This document shows positions 54,848 through 64,000 of a DNA stretch of 64,000 bases, one piece after another. The first letter of the stretch is position 1; every line of letters begins with the position of its first letter. The notes beneath the pieces were generated by a model. It worked only from the letters and a program-made list of their open reading frames with translations. It did not search any database and had not been told where the DNA came from. This stretch comes from CAYSPG01 sp964432885 (GTDB lineage: Bacteria > Bacteroidota > Bacteroidia > AKYH767-A > OLB10). A program made the position numbers and the translations under genes. The stretch lies in assembly GCA_964432885.1 (NCBI GenBank), contig CAYSPG010000006.1, positions 1-64,000 of the forward strand, written 5' to 3'.

Positions 54848-56779
54848 TTACTCTACCGAGAATTTAGCAGTTGATGCTTTTCCATCTGCAGTTACAGTTA
54901 CAAAGTACATTCCCTTTGCAAAACCGTTAACTTTAACCTGAATGGTTTGCTCTCCGGCAACATCAGTTGCACTTACTGTTTTTACAATCTGGCCAAGCGT
55001 ATTTGTAATATCAATTTTAACACTTGATTTAGAGCTAAGAATAACCGGAATATTAATTACATCATGTGTTGGGTTGGGATAAGGAGTAGCAAGAGACAAA
55101 GAAGATAATTGCTCTGCTAAACCAGTAATAGAGCACGTAGATAAAAATATTGAGTTATCGGTAACTGTAAACATATTATCGTTCATATCGCCACAAACAT
55201 AGTGGTGGGTGCATGGAGTACCAACACTTGGGTTACCGCCTGCAGTGGTCGAAAGTTCCTGGTAAGTTATAGGTAATGAATATGCCCCGGTATTTCCAAA
55301 TACATAGTAGGATAAGTTTCCAATGATACAAGCCGATTCAGCCAGTGAGCCGGCTGTTAAATTTACCACAGGAGTAGTCATACCAGTATTAATATCATAA
55401 CCCATGCAGTATGCATTTGGCAATGTATTGCCAACACCGGCAAATACTGTTGTATCGGTATCAAAATAAACAAAGAATAGTTTGTCGCCATTCCAGGTAC
55501 GTGCAACTGAAGGACGAAGCCTGTCAGCGGCTGTTGCTCCTGCATTATCATCCCACTCACCGTCAAAAGTCATTGTGTAATTTATCAAACGAGCTTTCCA
55601 GGTGGTTCCCTGATCGGTAGTGTAAATATCAGCCATCATAAAATTACCGGGAGTTACATCAAAGCCCTGATTAGGATCTTCAGGATGAACATCGGCAAAA
55701 ATGTGAAGGTTGTTGTTGGCATCAACAGCTATATCATGTTCTGCATATAACGACCAGAAAAATCCGGCAGGCAAAGTTGCACCAAACAATGAGTCCATGT
55801 TGTTAAGATTAATCATTGTTCCGCTCCATGTTGCTCCGCCATCGGTAGTTTTAAGTACTACAGGCAGATAGGCATTAGGCGCACAGGCAAATGTAGGGTC
55901 TCCGCTATGGCCAAGAGCCGAAATATATCCAACAGAACCATTGTCGTTAAAAGCAGTTCTTACCTCTGAAAAAATTAAAGCGCCCGATCCATCATCATCC
56001 ATTGCCAATGGTATAAAAGACCTTGCATAGTTATATTTATTATTGGTGTTGTCCCAAGTTCCTTTATAAAAATATAAACCGTCAAGGTACAAGGGGTTTC
56101 CTGAAATACCGTCAGCCTGATAATCTACATTATATGCGGTTCCATTTTTATCCATGTGCATGCCAGAAGGAATTGATCCTTTAAATCCAGGGTCAACAAA
56201 CACAGCTGTATCAAATGCGGCATTTAATGTTGGCCCGCAACTGCCATGTCCATATATATAGCCAACCCAGTTTGCGCCATCAGTTACAGCACCAAATGCA
56301 CCTACCGAAGCATTATCAGGGTTTGTGTTACCAGAAGGATTGTAAAGCACAGCCTGTGGGTAGCGGCCTCTGAAATCGTTTGCAGCATTTGAATAAATTG
56401 GCCCAACATCATTTGTCCAAGTGGCACCACCATCCTTTGAAATATCAAAATAATACTCACCAGATGATGCGCCCACACCACCGGCAGGGTTTGCTCGGTG
56501 AACAAACATTACAGTGTTTAAAGTAGGGTCGGCCCATAGGTTTGTACGCGACCCGTTTATTGATGTAAACGAGTTTGCAGAACTTCCAAGTGTATTATCA
56601 CAACCTGCGAAAGTTCCATCAACCCCTCCCTTTAATTGGGATTTTTCAACTTTAACCCGGTTGGTTACATTAATTTTATTTTTTAATGCGGTGTGTGGGT
56701 TTTTTGTAATTGTTAATTCCTGAGCATTTACAAATATGCTAATGCCCAACGTTGATAAAAGAAGTAAACTTTTTTTCAT
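54848..56779 (-). CDS. T9SS-exported protein, tandem paralogue 2 (BNR/sialidase-like fold)
   Basis: Start MKKSLLLLSTLGISIFVNAQ at 56779 gives a normal signal peptide. The layout matches paralogue 1: Asp-box turns (ISKDGGATWTND, KTTDGGATWSGT), a long conserved C-terminal half and a type A T9SS domain (ATPYPNPTHDVINIPV to TAKFSVE). The C-terminal half is nearly identical to paralogue 1, while the N-terminal 60 residues and loops differ. The two genes have separate terminators and promoters, so they may be expressed independently. The ligand or enzymatic activity is unknown. Confidence 0.87.
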   Translation of the reverse strand: MKKSLLLLSTLGISIFVNAQELTITKNPHTALKNKINVTNRVKVEKSQLKGGVDGTFAGCDNTLGSSANSFTSINGSRTNLWADPTLNTVMFVHRANPAGGVGASSGEYYFDISKDGGATWTNDVGPIYSNAANDFRGRYPQAVLYNPSGNTNPDNASVGAFGAVTDGANWVGYIYGHGSCGPTLNAAFDTAVFVDPGFKGSIPSGMHMDKNGTAYNVDYQADGISGNPLYLDGLYFYKGTWDNTNNKYNYARSFIPLAMDDDGSGALIFSEVRTAFNDNGSVGYISALGHSGDPTFACAPNAYLPVVLKTTDGGATWSGTMINLNNMDSLFGATLPAGFFWSLYAEHDIAVDANNNLHIFADVHPEDPNQGFDVTPGNFMMADIYTTDQGTTWKARLINYTMTFDGEWDDNAGATAADRLRPSVARTWNGDKLFFVYFDTDTTVFAGVGNTLPNAYCMGYDINTGMTTPVVNLTAGSLAESACIIGNLSYYVFGNTGAYSLPITYQELSTTAGGNPSVGTPCTHHYVCGDMNDNMFTVTDNSIFLSTCSITGLAEQLSSLSLATPYPNPTHDVINIPVILSSKSSVKIDITNTLGQIVKTVSATDVAGEQTIQVKVNGFAKGMYFVTVTADGKASTAKFSVE

Positions 56780-56809
56780 TTTAATTTGGTTTTTGTTGGT
56801 TAACAGTGC

Positions 56810-56817
56810 CAAAATTA
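56810..56817 (-). promoter_or_regulatory. Candidate −7 box of tandem paralogue 2
   Basis: TAATTTTG on the minus strand fits TAnnTTTG, 30 nt before the ATG. Confidence 0.42.
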
Positions 56818-56860
56818 GATAAAATGCTTTCAATAAAAAAATAGAGATTACATTAAATTG

Positions 56861-58150
56861 TCATATTAATATTATAACCGAAAAACAATATGCTGCCACT
56901 AAAGCGAGGCAATAAAACAAATAAGTTTTAAGCGAAAGAATCTGCGTTATTTTTAAATTGCATTTTGCTTTAAGGTAGTAGCATAAAATTATTTTTTCGG
57001 TAAAAAAAGCAATTATTGTTCCCCACGCCACACCAATAATTCCCAAGTGCTGCATCAATAAAAAACTGGCTGTTATGTTTACAATAATTTCAATTAGTGA
57101 TACTTTAAAAATTATTTTGTTATATCCGGCAGCAATTAGTAGTGTTTGAGGAAAAACAACCCTGCTTATTACCAGTAACAGATAAATACAAAACACGGCT
57201 GCACTGGCGCTAAACTGAACACTGAATAATATTGGATACACAAACGGACTTATGAGCATTAACGCAATACTTACCGGAAAGATAATGTGCATAAGCTTGG
57301 TTACACGTATTTTAAATATTTCAAGGCTTTGTGCTGAAAGTTTGTCTGCCGAAAGCTGAACAATCATTGCTGTGCTTAATCCATTTGCCAGCAATAATGC
57401 CAAGGGCAATTCTTTTGCTCCAAACCTAAATACAGCCAGTTGCTCAGGGCCTGCAAAGTGCGAAACCAAAAACGTATCTATATAATCGGCACTACCGCTT
57501 GCAAGCAGGCTTCCAATTAAAGGAAGCGAAGTAATAATTATGCCCGATAATAACGTGATATTTATTTTAAATCCATCGTACCTATATATTAAGCAAAGTA
57601 AGTAAACGGTTTTGGCCACAGCAACAATCAGTAACAGCCAAAAAGCCATTTTTAAACTGCCAAAAACAAAAACCGAAATTGCAACTGCAGATACTGAACC
57701 AACAAATAGGGCAAATCCATAAATTAAAATTTCGGTTTGCCTTTTTTTGAGTAACAAAATATGTTCATTAAGAAAAGTAATGTTATTAAATAGCATAAAA
57801 CAGATAAACAGGTTAAAATAATTTTTACCTGATGAAATATTAAGCGCTTCAAGCACTGATGGTTCAATTGTTTTTAGAAAAACGCAAACAAGAGAACTTA
57901 TTGCAAACAGCAAAACAAAATACTGAAACAAAACAGACTCATTATTTTTGTATTGTGCATAAGAGGCAAGCAGTTTGGTAAGAAGGCCAGATACCCAAAA
58001 AAAACTTACCGCTCCTGAAACAAACATCAACGTTTCATAAATTCCTATTTCAGTAAGAGCAATTCCGCTTTTTGCCATTGCCATTCCTGTTATAAAAAAA
58101 GAAGCGTACCGTAATATCTGGAAAATCTGATATGCTCTTACAACATCCAT
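56861..58150 (-). CDS. Polysaccharide flippase-like membrane protein (MATE/Wzx type)
   Basis: This polytopic membrane protein has about twelve hydrophobic segments over 429 residues and very few charged stretches. It fits the polysaccharide biosynthesis (Wzx/MurJ-like) branch of the MOP superfamily. These proteins flip lipid-linked oligosaccharides across the inner membrane. The central segment ASGSADYIDTFLVSHFAGPEQLAVFRFGAKELPLALLLANGL is characteristic of O-antigen flippase-like proteins. No glycosyltransferase genes flank it; the nearest GT2 is 55 kb away. It starts with MDVVRAYQIFQILRY and lies between T9SS genes, so a role in decorating surface proteins or lipids is only conjecture. Confidence 0.78.
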   Translation of the reverse strand: MDVVRAYQIFQILRYASFFITGMAMAKSGIALTEIGIYETLMFVSGAVSFFWVSGLLTKLLASYAQYKNNESVLFQYFVLLFAISSLVCVFLKTIEPSVLEALNISSGKNYFNLFICFMLFNNITFLNEHILLLKKRQTEILIYGFALFVGSVSAVAISVFVFGSLKMAFWLLLIVAVAKTVYLLCLIYRYDGFKINITLLSGIIITSLPLIGSLLASGSADYIDTFLVSHFAGPEQLAVFRFGAKELPLALLLANGLSTAMIVQLSADKLSAQSLEIFKIRVTKLMHIIFPVSIALMLISPFVYPILFSVQFSASAAVFCIYLLLVISRVVFPQTLLIAAGYNKIIFKVSLIEIIVNITASFLLMQHLGIIGVAWGTIIAFFTEKIILCYYLKAKCNLKITQILSLKTYLFYCLALVAAYCFSVIILI

Positions 58151-58235
58151 AAATCAGAAATAAACTAACGCGTTATTTACATTAAAATTTTTAAACCTGT
58201 TGAAATAAATTGCAGAAAACAAATGCAAAGCAAAC

Positions 58236-58270
58236 AAAAAAGCAACCATCATTACAATGGCTGCTCTTTT
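58236..58270 (-). terminator. Weak candidate terminator after the type B adhesin
   Basis: Imperfect arms near 58236-58249 and 58257-58270 (at least one mismatch) are followed by T on the minus strand, 25 nt beyond the stop at 58295. It is much weaker than the other terminators. Confidence 0.35.
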
Positions 58271-58294
58271 ATATCAGGTTAGTTTACGTATTTT

Positions 58295-61200
58295 TTATCG
58301 CACCAATGTTACATTACCGGCATAGTCAAATATTTTTCCTGAGTGTGTTTGAATGCTTAGTTTGTAAACATACACGCCTTGCGGGGCAATGTTGCCTTTT
58401 CCATCGGTGCCATTCCATCCTTTTGCAAAGTTTGATGTTTCAAAAATCAACTGCCCCCATCGATTAAACACAAGCATGCTGTAGCTTTTTACGTCAAGGT
58501 TAAAACCCGGATTAAAAAACTCTTCGTTTTTGCCATCAGCATTGGGTGAAAACGCATTGGGAATATAAAAAGGTGTAATGTAAATAGTGTTCTCCGTTTC
58601 GCTTACACATCCTGCTATGTTTGTAACAGTAAGTTTAATCAGATGCTTGCCGGGCTCTTCGTAATGATGTTTTACGTTTTGCTGTTCAGAGAAAGTGCCG
58701 TCTCCTAATTCCCATTTCCATGTAACTGCATTGTCCGACTGGTCTATTAAATCTATGGTACTGTTGTACATTGAAGTAAATTGCGGGGTGGCAGTAAACC
58801 TTGCAACTGGCAGCGGATAAAAAATAATATCTAGATTATTGGTTGCTGTGGCTGTACAGTTTTTAGGTGTAACAATAGTAAGTGTAATTGGGAAATTGCC
58901 CGATTGTGAAAACTGGTGCTCAGGATTTTCTAACGATGATAATGCACCGTCAGAAAAATTCCAGCTAAATACCGAACCAGCAGGGTAAGTGGATGTATTT
59001 GTAAAGTGAATAATTGGTGCCTCACAAGTAAGGCTTGTGTCGTTTGTAAAACTGATAACAGGTGTTTGGTTTACTGTAAGAAGATGTGCAGTTGAATTTA
59101 CACAGCCGTTAACATCAGTAACAGTACAAATATAATTTGCTGTTGAGTTAACAGAAATAGTTTGTGTTGTTTCGCCTGTTGACCACAGATAAGAAGGATA
59201 ATTGTTTACAGCAAGTGATGTTGTTTCACCATCGCAAATTTCGCTTACACCTGTAATTGAAGGTGTTGGTAATGGGTTAACTGTTACAATTGCTGTTCCA
59301 GAAAAAGTACCTGTGCAGTAATTGTCAGATACCTGAGTCAGTGTATAAGTGGTGGTAGCAGTTGGACTTAGGTTTGTTGTTGATGAAGTGGTAAGGGATG
59401 ACACAGGCCCAGTGGTGGTGGTACCGTTACTGTAATAATATTTAAACGGTGGCGTTCCGGTAAGTAACACATTTATGCTTGTGCTGCCACCAATGCATAT
59501 TGATGAATTGTTGCTGATAACCGCTGTTGGAAGTGTATGCACCGTAACATTAAATGCTGCCGAAGTATTTATACATCCATTAGCATCGGTAACAGTAACC
59601 GTGTATGACCCTGCTGCGCCTGTACTTATAGTGCCTGTGCTTGCACCTGTTGACCAAACATAACTTGAATAACTTCCTGCTGAAAGAGTTGTTTGATTGC
59701 CCTGGCAAATTGCTGCTACACCTGTAATAACGGGTGTAGGTAATGCCCATGCAGTAACGGGTTGCGAGGTTGAGGCTGTGCAGCCATTACCATCGGTAAC
59801 AGTAACTGCATAGGTGGCAGTACCTGTTACTACAACGGTTTGTGTTGTTGCACCTGTACTCCATAAATAATTAGTGTATCCTGCACCTGCATTAAGTGTT
59901 GATGATGCTCCTGTGCAAAATGCTGTTACACCTGTAATGGCAGGTGTTGGCAATGCATTTACAGTTAAATTAAATAATGTATTGTTTGTGCAGCCGTTTG
60001 CATCGGTTACTGTAACCGTATATGGCCCGGCAACTGTTGCATTAATGGTTGCGGTGGTTGCACCGGTTGACCATAAGTACGATGAGTATGCACCTGCATT
60101 TAATGATGAACTTGCTCCCTGGCAAATAGCTGCTGTACCTGTAATAGTTGGTGTTGGTAATGGAAATAACACCAGCGATTTATTGGTTGAGCCTGTGCAT
60201 CCGTTGGCATCGGTTACTGTAACTGTGTATGTAGCTGCATTGGCAACAGTAATGGTTTGTGTAGTTGCACCAGTTGACCATTGATAAGATGAATAAGTAC
60301 CTGCATTGATAACAGCATTACTACCTGTGCAAATACCTGCCGGACCTGTAATGGCAGGTGTGGGTAATGCATGCACGGTAATATTTACATTGGTTGATGC
60401 AGTGCATCCAAAATTATTTGCAACGGTAACGGTATATAATCCACCCGTTGTAACATTAATAGTTTGTGTAGTGGCACCTCCTGTCCATAGGTAACTTGTA
60501 AATCCTACGCCTGCATTAAGTGTAGAATTTAATCCGCTGCAAAATGCGGTGGTGCCTGTAATAGCGGGTGATGGCAATGGATTAACTGTAAGTGGTCGCG
60601 ATGCAGATGCAGAGCATCCGTTGCCATCGGTAACGGTAACGGTGTAACTCTGTTGCGTGTTTACACTTATGGTTTGGGTAGTTGCTCCGGTTGACCAAGC
60701 ATAGTTTGTGTAGCCTGTACCCGCATCAAAAGTAGAGTTGGTGCCAGCACAAATTACATTGGTTCCTGTAATAGCTGGAGTTGGTAATGCGAAAAGCGAA
60801 AGCGCTTTTGTTGTTGATGCTGTACAATTATTTGCATTGGTAACAGTTACAGTATAAGTGCCGGCTGCCGAAGGAGAAATAGTTTGAGTAGCTGCACCAG
60901 TTGACCATAGATACGTTGTGAATCCTGCACCAGCATTAAGCGTAGCTGAACTTCCTGTGCAAATGCCTGCCGGGCCTGTGATGGCGGGTGTTGGCAATGC
61001 ATGTACTGTAACCAATTGTGATGTTGATGCAGTGCATCCAAATCCATTGGTAACTGTAACGGTATAATTTGCTGCTGTACTTACTGATATAGTTTGAGTG
61101 TTTGCACCCGTTGACCATGTATAAGAAGAATATCCTGCACCTGCATTTAGTGTTGAACTTAAACCACTGCAAAATGCGCTGTTGCCTGTAATAGCAGGGG

Positions 61201-64000
61201 TTGGTAATGGATTAACAGTAAGTGTACGGGTGGTAGCAGCCGAACAGCCGTTGGCATCGGTAACAGTTACAGTGTAAGTGGAAGCTGTGTTTAATGAAAC
61301 CGTTTGAGTTGTAGCTCCAGTTGACCATAGATAATTTGCATAACCAGCACCTGCATCAAATGTGGCGTTACTGCCACTGCAAATTACGTTGGTACCTGTA
61401 ATAGCAGGTGTTGGCAATGGATTAATTGTTGTAACAGCATTAGTTGTACCTGTACATCCGTTTGCACTGGTAACTGTTACGGTAAAAGTATTTGCTGTTG
61501 ATGGAGTAATGGTTTGTGTGGTGGCACCATTGCTCCATAAATAATTTGTGTATCCGGCACCGGCATTAATTGTGGTATTACCTCCTGTGCAAAATGAAAG
61601 TGTGCCCGAAATTACAGGAGTTGGATTAGCATTTACTGTAACCAATTGTGATGTGGATGCTGTACATCCAAACCCATTGCTAACCGTTACGGTATATGTA
61701 CCTCCGGTGGTAACATTTAATGTTTGTGTAGCTGCCCCTGTTGACCACAAATAGGAGGTATAACCCGCACCCGCATTTAAGTTTGAATTACTGCCACTGC
61801 AAAAAGTTGAAGTTCCTGTTATTGCTGGAGTTGGCAAAGGATTAACAGTAAGTGTGCGTGCGGTTGTTGCTGTGCATCCGTTGGCATCGGTTACTGTTAC
61901 AGTAAATGTGCCAGCTGTGTTTATTGTTATCGATTGTGTAATTGCACCTGTTGACCATAAATAATTTGCATAGCCTGCACCTGCATTAAATGAAGTATTG
62001 GCTCCGGCACAAATTACATTGGTGCCGGTAATAGCAGGCGTTGGCAATGGATTAATTGTTGTTACAGCATTGGTAGATCCCGTGCATCCGTTAACATTGG
62101 TAACGGTAACAGTAAATGTGTTTGCTGTGGTTGGGGTAATAGTTTGTGTTGTTGCTCCTGTTGACCATAAATAATTAGTGTAGCCCGCACCAGCATTTAA
62201 AGTAGTGTTAGTGCCTGCACAAAATGAAAGTGTGCCCGAGATTACAGGAGTTGGATTAGCATTTACAGTAACTAATTGCGAAGTTGTTGCCGTGCATCCA
62301 AATCCATTGGTAACGGTTACTGTATAAGTACCTGCTGCAGTAATATTTAATAGTTGAGTAACTGCGCCTGTTGACCACAGATACGAAGAATAACCAGCGC
62401 CTGCATTTAAGTTTGAATTATTACCACTGCAAAAGGTAGAAGTGCCTGTTATTGCAGGTGTTGGCAATGGATTAACCACCACAGCCAACGATGCCGAGGC
62501 CGAACATCCTGCCGCATTGGTAATGGTGCATGTATATGTATTGGCAGTATTGGTAGTTATTGTTTGTGAAACAGCTCCTGTTGACCACAGGTACGATGCA
62601 AAACCCGCACCTGCATCCAGTGTAGTGTTTGCTCCCTGGCATATAGGTGTAGTTCCTGTAATGGTTGTTGATGGCAGTGTGTTTACCGTAACGTTTGCAG
62701 TAGCGCCTGCAGTGCATCCTCCATTAAATGTAACTGTAACGGTATAAGGCCCGGCTGTGCCAACACTTATTGATTGTGTTGTAGCGCCTGTTGACCACAA
62801 ATAACTTGCTCCGGCAGTAGCTGTCAGTGTTGTGTTAATTCCTGAACATACCACTAAGGTACCACTGATGGAAGCTGCCGGTGCAGCAATGGTGACCGCT
62901 GTGGGTGTGGAGGTTGCCGAACAACTGGGCCCCATGGTTACAGTTACCGTATAATTACCTGCCGTGCCAACAGTTATACTTTGTGTTGTTGCTCCGTTGC
63001 TCCACAAATAGCTGTTACCCGGATTGGCAACAAGAGTTACTGAATCACCTGGACATAGGTTGGTGGGGCCTGATGGAGTGATGGTGGCTGAGGGGTTAAC
63101 ATACATAACCCACAAATTGGTATAAGCAAAACATGCTACACCAAAATTTAAAATAGCACACTGGTAATGACCGCCATTAAATAATGTAGCTTGTGTAACA
63201 GTAATAGATTGAGTATTGGCCCCTGTATTCCAATTGTAATTAGTAGCAGTATTTACCGATAAAGTTACCACATCACCAGGGCAGGCATATATTGTATCAA
63301 GATTATTATACTGCGTTCCATTTGCAAAAATGTGTATCGAGCCATTGCTGCTAAAACTGTTTGCCTCTAAAAATACTCCTGAGTCGTAAATATGGTCATT
63401 AACATCTGCAACAGCAAATTTCATGTGGTAAACTTCGCATGGATAAACTTTAAAGCCAGCGGTAAGCACATGTGTAAATCCATCAAAGAAAATAGCTTGA
63501 CCGCCATTCCCCACATTATCTGTATAATAAGCGCAATTTTGACAAGGTCCGGATGCGGTACCACCGGCATTACCATTATTTACGTTATCAATTGAAACTG
63601 GTGTGCTTGCCGTACCTGGCACAATTGCAACATTTTTTGTTCCTACAATGCCCGGACCACTTACAAAAAATGCGAATACATCATTAAAGTTTGTATTAAC
63701 CCATTCGTTGTATTCCTCAGAAGCAAACACATATCGAAAGGATACACTATCTGTTGCAGCTACAAAGTCAAACTCAAGAACCGAAGCATCCAGAGTTACA
63801 TCGGGGGCAACAATTGCATTAAGCTGTGCATCAGCGCCTGTTCCCATGTCATCACTATGAAAAACATTGGGAGGGAAAGTAGGTGTTCCGCCCGCATTAC
63901 CACTTGTTAAAAATATCCCACTTGTTGACCCTAAATTACATCCGCCTGTGCATTTATAAGTGCCTTTTGACGCAGCAGCACCCGTATAAGTAATATTAGA
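58295..64000 (-). CDS. T9SS type B adhesin with choice-of-anchor L domain and Ig-like repeat array, 5'-truncated
   Basis: The frame is open to the window edge, so the ATG at 63847 is internal and the gene starts off the window. The visible N-terminus (GSTSGIFLTSGNAGG onward) and the following region (FRYVFASEEYNEWVN, FAFFVSGPG, VYHMKFAVADVND) are a choice-of-anchor L domain. About 19 Ig-like modules of 70 residues follow, from about 63100 to 59050. Each has the pattern PAITGxxxxCxG, SxYLWSTGA and YTVTVTDANGC. Two PKD-type domains (FSWNFSDG, WKWELGDG) come next. The end is the gliding-motility-associated type B sorting domain (FIPNAFSPNADGKNE-like, VFNRWGQLIFE). It is likely a long surface fibre for adhesion or gliding. 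Confidence 0.9.
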   Translation of the reverse strand, partial: SNITYTGAAASKGTYKCTGGCNLGSTSGIFLTSGNAGGTPTFPPNVFHSDDMGTGADAQLNAIVAPDVTLDASVLEFDFVAATDSVSFRYVFASEEYNEWVNTNFNDVFAFFVSGPGIVGTKNVAIVPGTASTPVSIDNVNNGNAGGTASGPCQNCAYYTDNVGNGGQAIFFDGFTHVLTAGFKVYPCEVYHMKFAVADVNDHIYDSGVFLEANSFSSNGSIHIFANGTQYNNLDTIYACPGDVVTLSVNTATNYNWNTGANTQSITVTQATLFNGGHYQCAILNFGVACFAYTNLWVMYVNPSATITPSGPTNLCPGDSVTLVANPGNSYLWSNGATTQSITVGTAGNYTVTVTMGPSCSATSTPTAVTIAAPAASISGTLVVCSGINTTLTATAGASYLWSTGATTQSISVGTAGPYTVTVTFNGGCTAGATANVTVNTLPSTTITGTTPICQGANTTLDAGAGFASYLWSTGAVSQTITTNTANTYTCTITNAAGCSASASLAVVVNPLPTPAITGTSTFCSGNNSNLNAGAGYSSYLWSTGAVTQLLNITAAGTYTVTVTNGFGCTATTSQLVTVNANPTPVISGTLSFCAGTNTTLNAGAGYTNYLWSTGATTQTITPTTANTFTVTVTNVNGCTGSTNAVTTINPLPTPAITGTNVICAGANTSFNAGAGYANYLWSTGAITQSITINTAGTFTVTVTDANGCTATTARTLTVNPLPTPAITGTSTFCSGSNSNLNAGAGYTSYLWSTGAATQTLNVTTGGTYTVTVSNGFGCTASTSQLVTVNANPTPVISGTLSFCTGGNTTINAGAGYTNYLWSNGATTQTITPSTANTFTVTVTSANGCTGTTNAVTTINPLPTPAITGTNVICSGSNATFDAGAGYANYLWSTGATTQTVSLNTASTYTVTVTDANGCSAATTRTLTVNPLPTPAITGNSAFCSGLSSTLNAGAGYSSYTWSTGANTQTISVSTAANYTVTVTNGFGCTASTSQLVTVHALPTPAITGPAGICTGSSATLNAGAGFTTYLWSTGAATQTISPSAAGTYTVTVTNANNCTASTTKALSLFALPTPAITGTNVICAGTNSTFDAGTGYTNYAWSTGATTQTISVNTQQSYTVTVTDGNGCSASASRPLTVNPLPSPAITGTTAFCSGLNSTLNAGVGFTSYLWTGGATTQTINVTTGGLYTVTVANNFGCTASTNVNITVHALPTPAITGPAGICTGSNAVINAGTYSSYQWSTGATTQTITVANAATYTVTVTDANGCTGSTNKSLVLFPLPTPTITGTAAICQGASSSLNAGAYSSYLWSTGATTATINATVAGPYTVTVTDANGCTNNTLFNLTVNALPTPAITGVTAFCTGASSTLNAGAGYTNYLWSTGATTQTVVVTGTATYAVTVTDGNGCTASTSQPVTAWALPTPVITGVAAICQGNQTTLSAGSYSSYVWSTGASTGTISTGAAGSYTVTVTDANGCINTSAAFNVTVHTLPTAVISNNSSICIGGSTSINVLLTGTPPFKYYYSNGTTTTGPVSSLTTSSTTNLSPTATTTYTLTQVSDNYCTGTFSGTAIVTVNPLPTPSITGVSEICDGETTSLAVNNYPSYLWSTGETTQTISVNSTANYICTVTDVNGCVNSTAHLLTVNQTPVISFTNDTSLTCEAPIIHFTNTSTYPAGSVFSWNFSDGALSSLENPEHQFSQSGNFPITLTIVTPKNCTATATNNLDIIFYPLPVARFTATPQFTSMYNSTIDLIDQSDNAVTWKWELGDGTFSEQQNVKHHYEEPGKHLIKLTVTNIAGCVSETENTIYITPFYIPNAFSPNADGKNEEFFNPGFNLDVKSYSMLVFNRWGQLIFETSNFAKGWNGTDGKGNIAPQGVYVYKLSIQTHSGKIFDYAGNVTLVR
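59957..62470 (-). repeat. Higher-order tandem repeat: four blocks of three Ig-like modules
   Basis: Four successive blocks begin at 62470, 61840, 61210 and 60580 and end at 59957. The first three are exactly 630 bp and the fourth is 624 bp. Each block has three 70-residue modules (the last two of block four are one residue shorter). Module types alternate in the order xxxFC/NGFGC, SGTLSFC or GPAGIC, and TNVIC/DANGC. Blocks one and two are the most alike. Confidence 0.85.

Noticed and set aside
59957..62470. Regular repeats that might suggest a CRISPR-like array
   Set aside because: The period is 210/630 bp, the reading frame is open throughout and the repeats encode Ig-like domains.

Overview
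The window looks like chromosomal DNA of a free-living member of the Bacteroidota. It is AT-rich and its promoters have the TAnnTTTG −7 box of that phylum. Eight very large or medium secreted proteins end in type IX secretion (T9SS) sorting domains: seven of type A and one of the gliding-associated type B. Housekeeping genes (rpsU, hpf, xerC, nadD, folC, pyrF, prfA, rarA, exbB/exbD/tonB) also fit that phylum. No rRNA, tRNA, phage, CRISPR array or transposase gene was seen. The first 48 bases are pure C and look like a contig-end artefact. Both window edges cut a gene.

Layout. 1-4.3 kb: the end of a T9SS protein, a family 2 glycosyltransferase and an SpmA/SpmB-like membrane protein. 4.3-7.1 kb (minus strand): zinc metallopeptidase, hpf, xerC, rpsU. 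7.2-11.9 kb: a four-gene operon of a nucleotidyltransferase-fold protein, two cobalamin-type radical SAM proteins and a methyltransferase; this is the best candidate for an undescribed small pathway. 11.9-16.2 kb: nadD (convergent), then exbB-exbD-tonB-folC. 16.3-22.2 kb: a secreted purple-acid-phosphatase-like protein, a response-regulator/histidine-kinase hybrid and an rRNA-methyltransferase-like gene. 22.4-27.9 kb: a DUF4175 coiled-coil membrane protein coupled to an RsbW-like ATPase, then rarA. 28-35.1 kb: a secreted P-domain/lysyl-oxidase-like protein, a membrane pyrophosphatase fused to a YceI domain, pyrF and prfA. 35.2-47.7 kb: two giant T9SS surface proteins. 47.9-52.7 kb: a translationally coupled pseudouridine synthase, GH92 mannosidase and sugar dehydrogenase. 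52.7-64 kb: two tandem paralogous T9SS proteins, a polysaccharide flippase-like protein and a type B adhesin running off the right edge.

Genes for T9SS cargo fill about 28 kb, roughly 44 % of the window, so its main biological theme is the cell surface and the secreted proteome. The exbB/exbD/tonB operon would energise outer-membrane transport. The GH92 mannosidase and sugar dehydrogenase point to glycan use.

The most unusual signals outside plain genes are: (1) two copies of a ~210 bp nested-palindrome element whose stems differ between copies but stay self-complementary; (2) the pyrophosphatase-YceI fusion, with an array of TGGCAnTGTCAA-like repeats in its upstream region; (3) a cupredoxin-like domain inside a SprB-type repeat of the 2636-residue protein, close to a MopE-like motif; (4) short intergenic-type repeats inserted in frame in a methyltransferase and in pyrF; (5) a 630-bp higher-order repeat in the type B adhesin.
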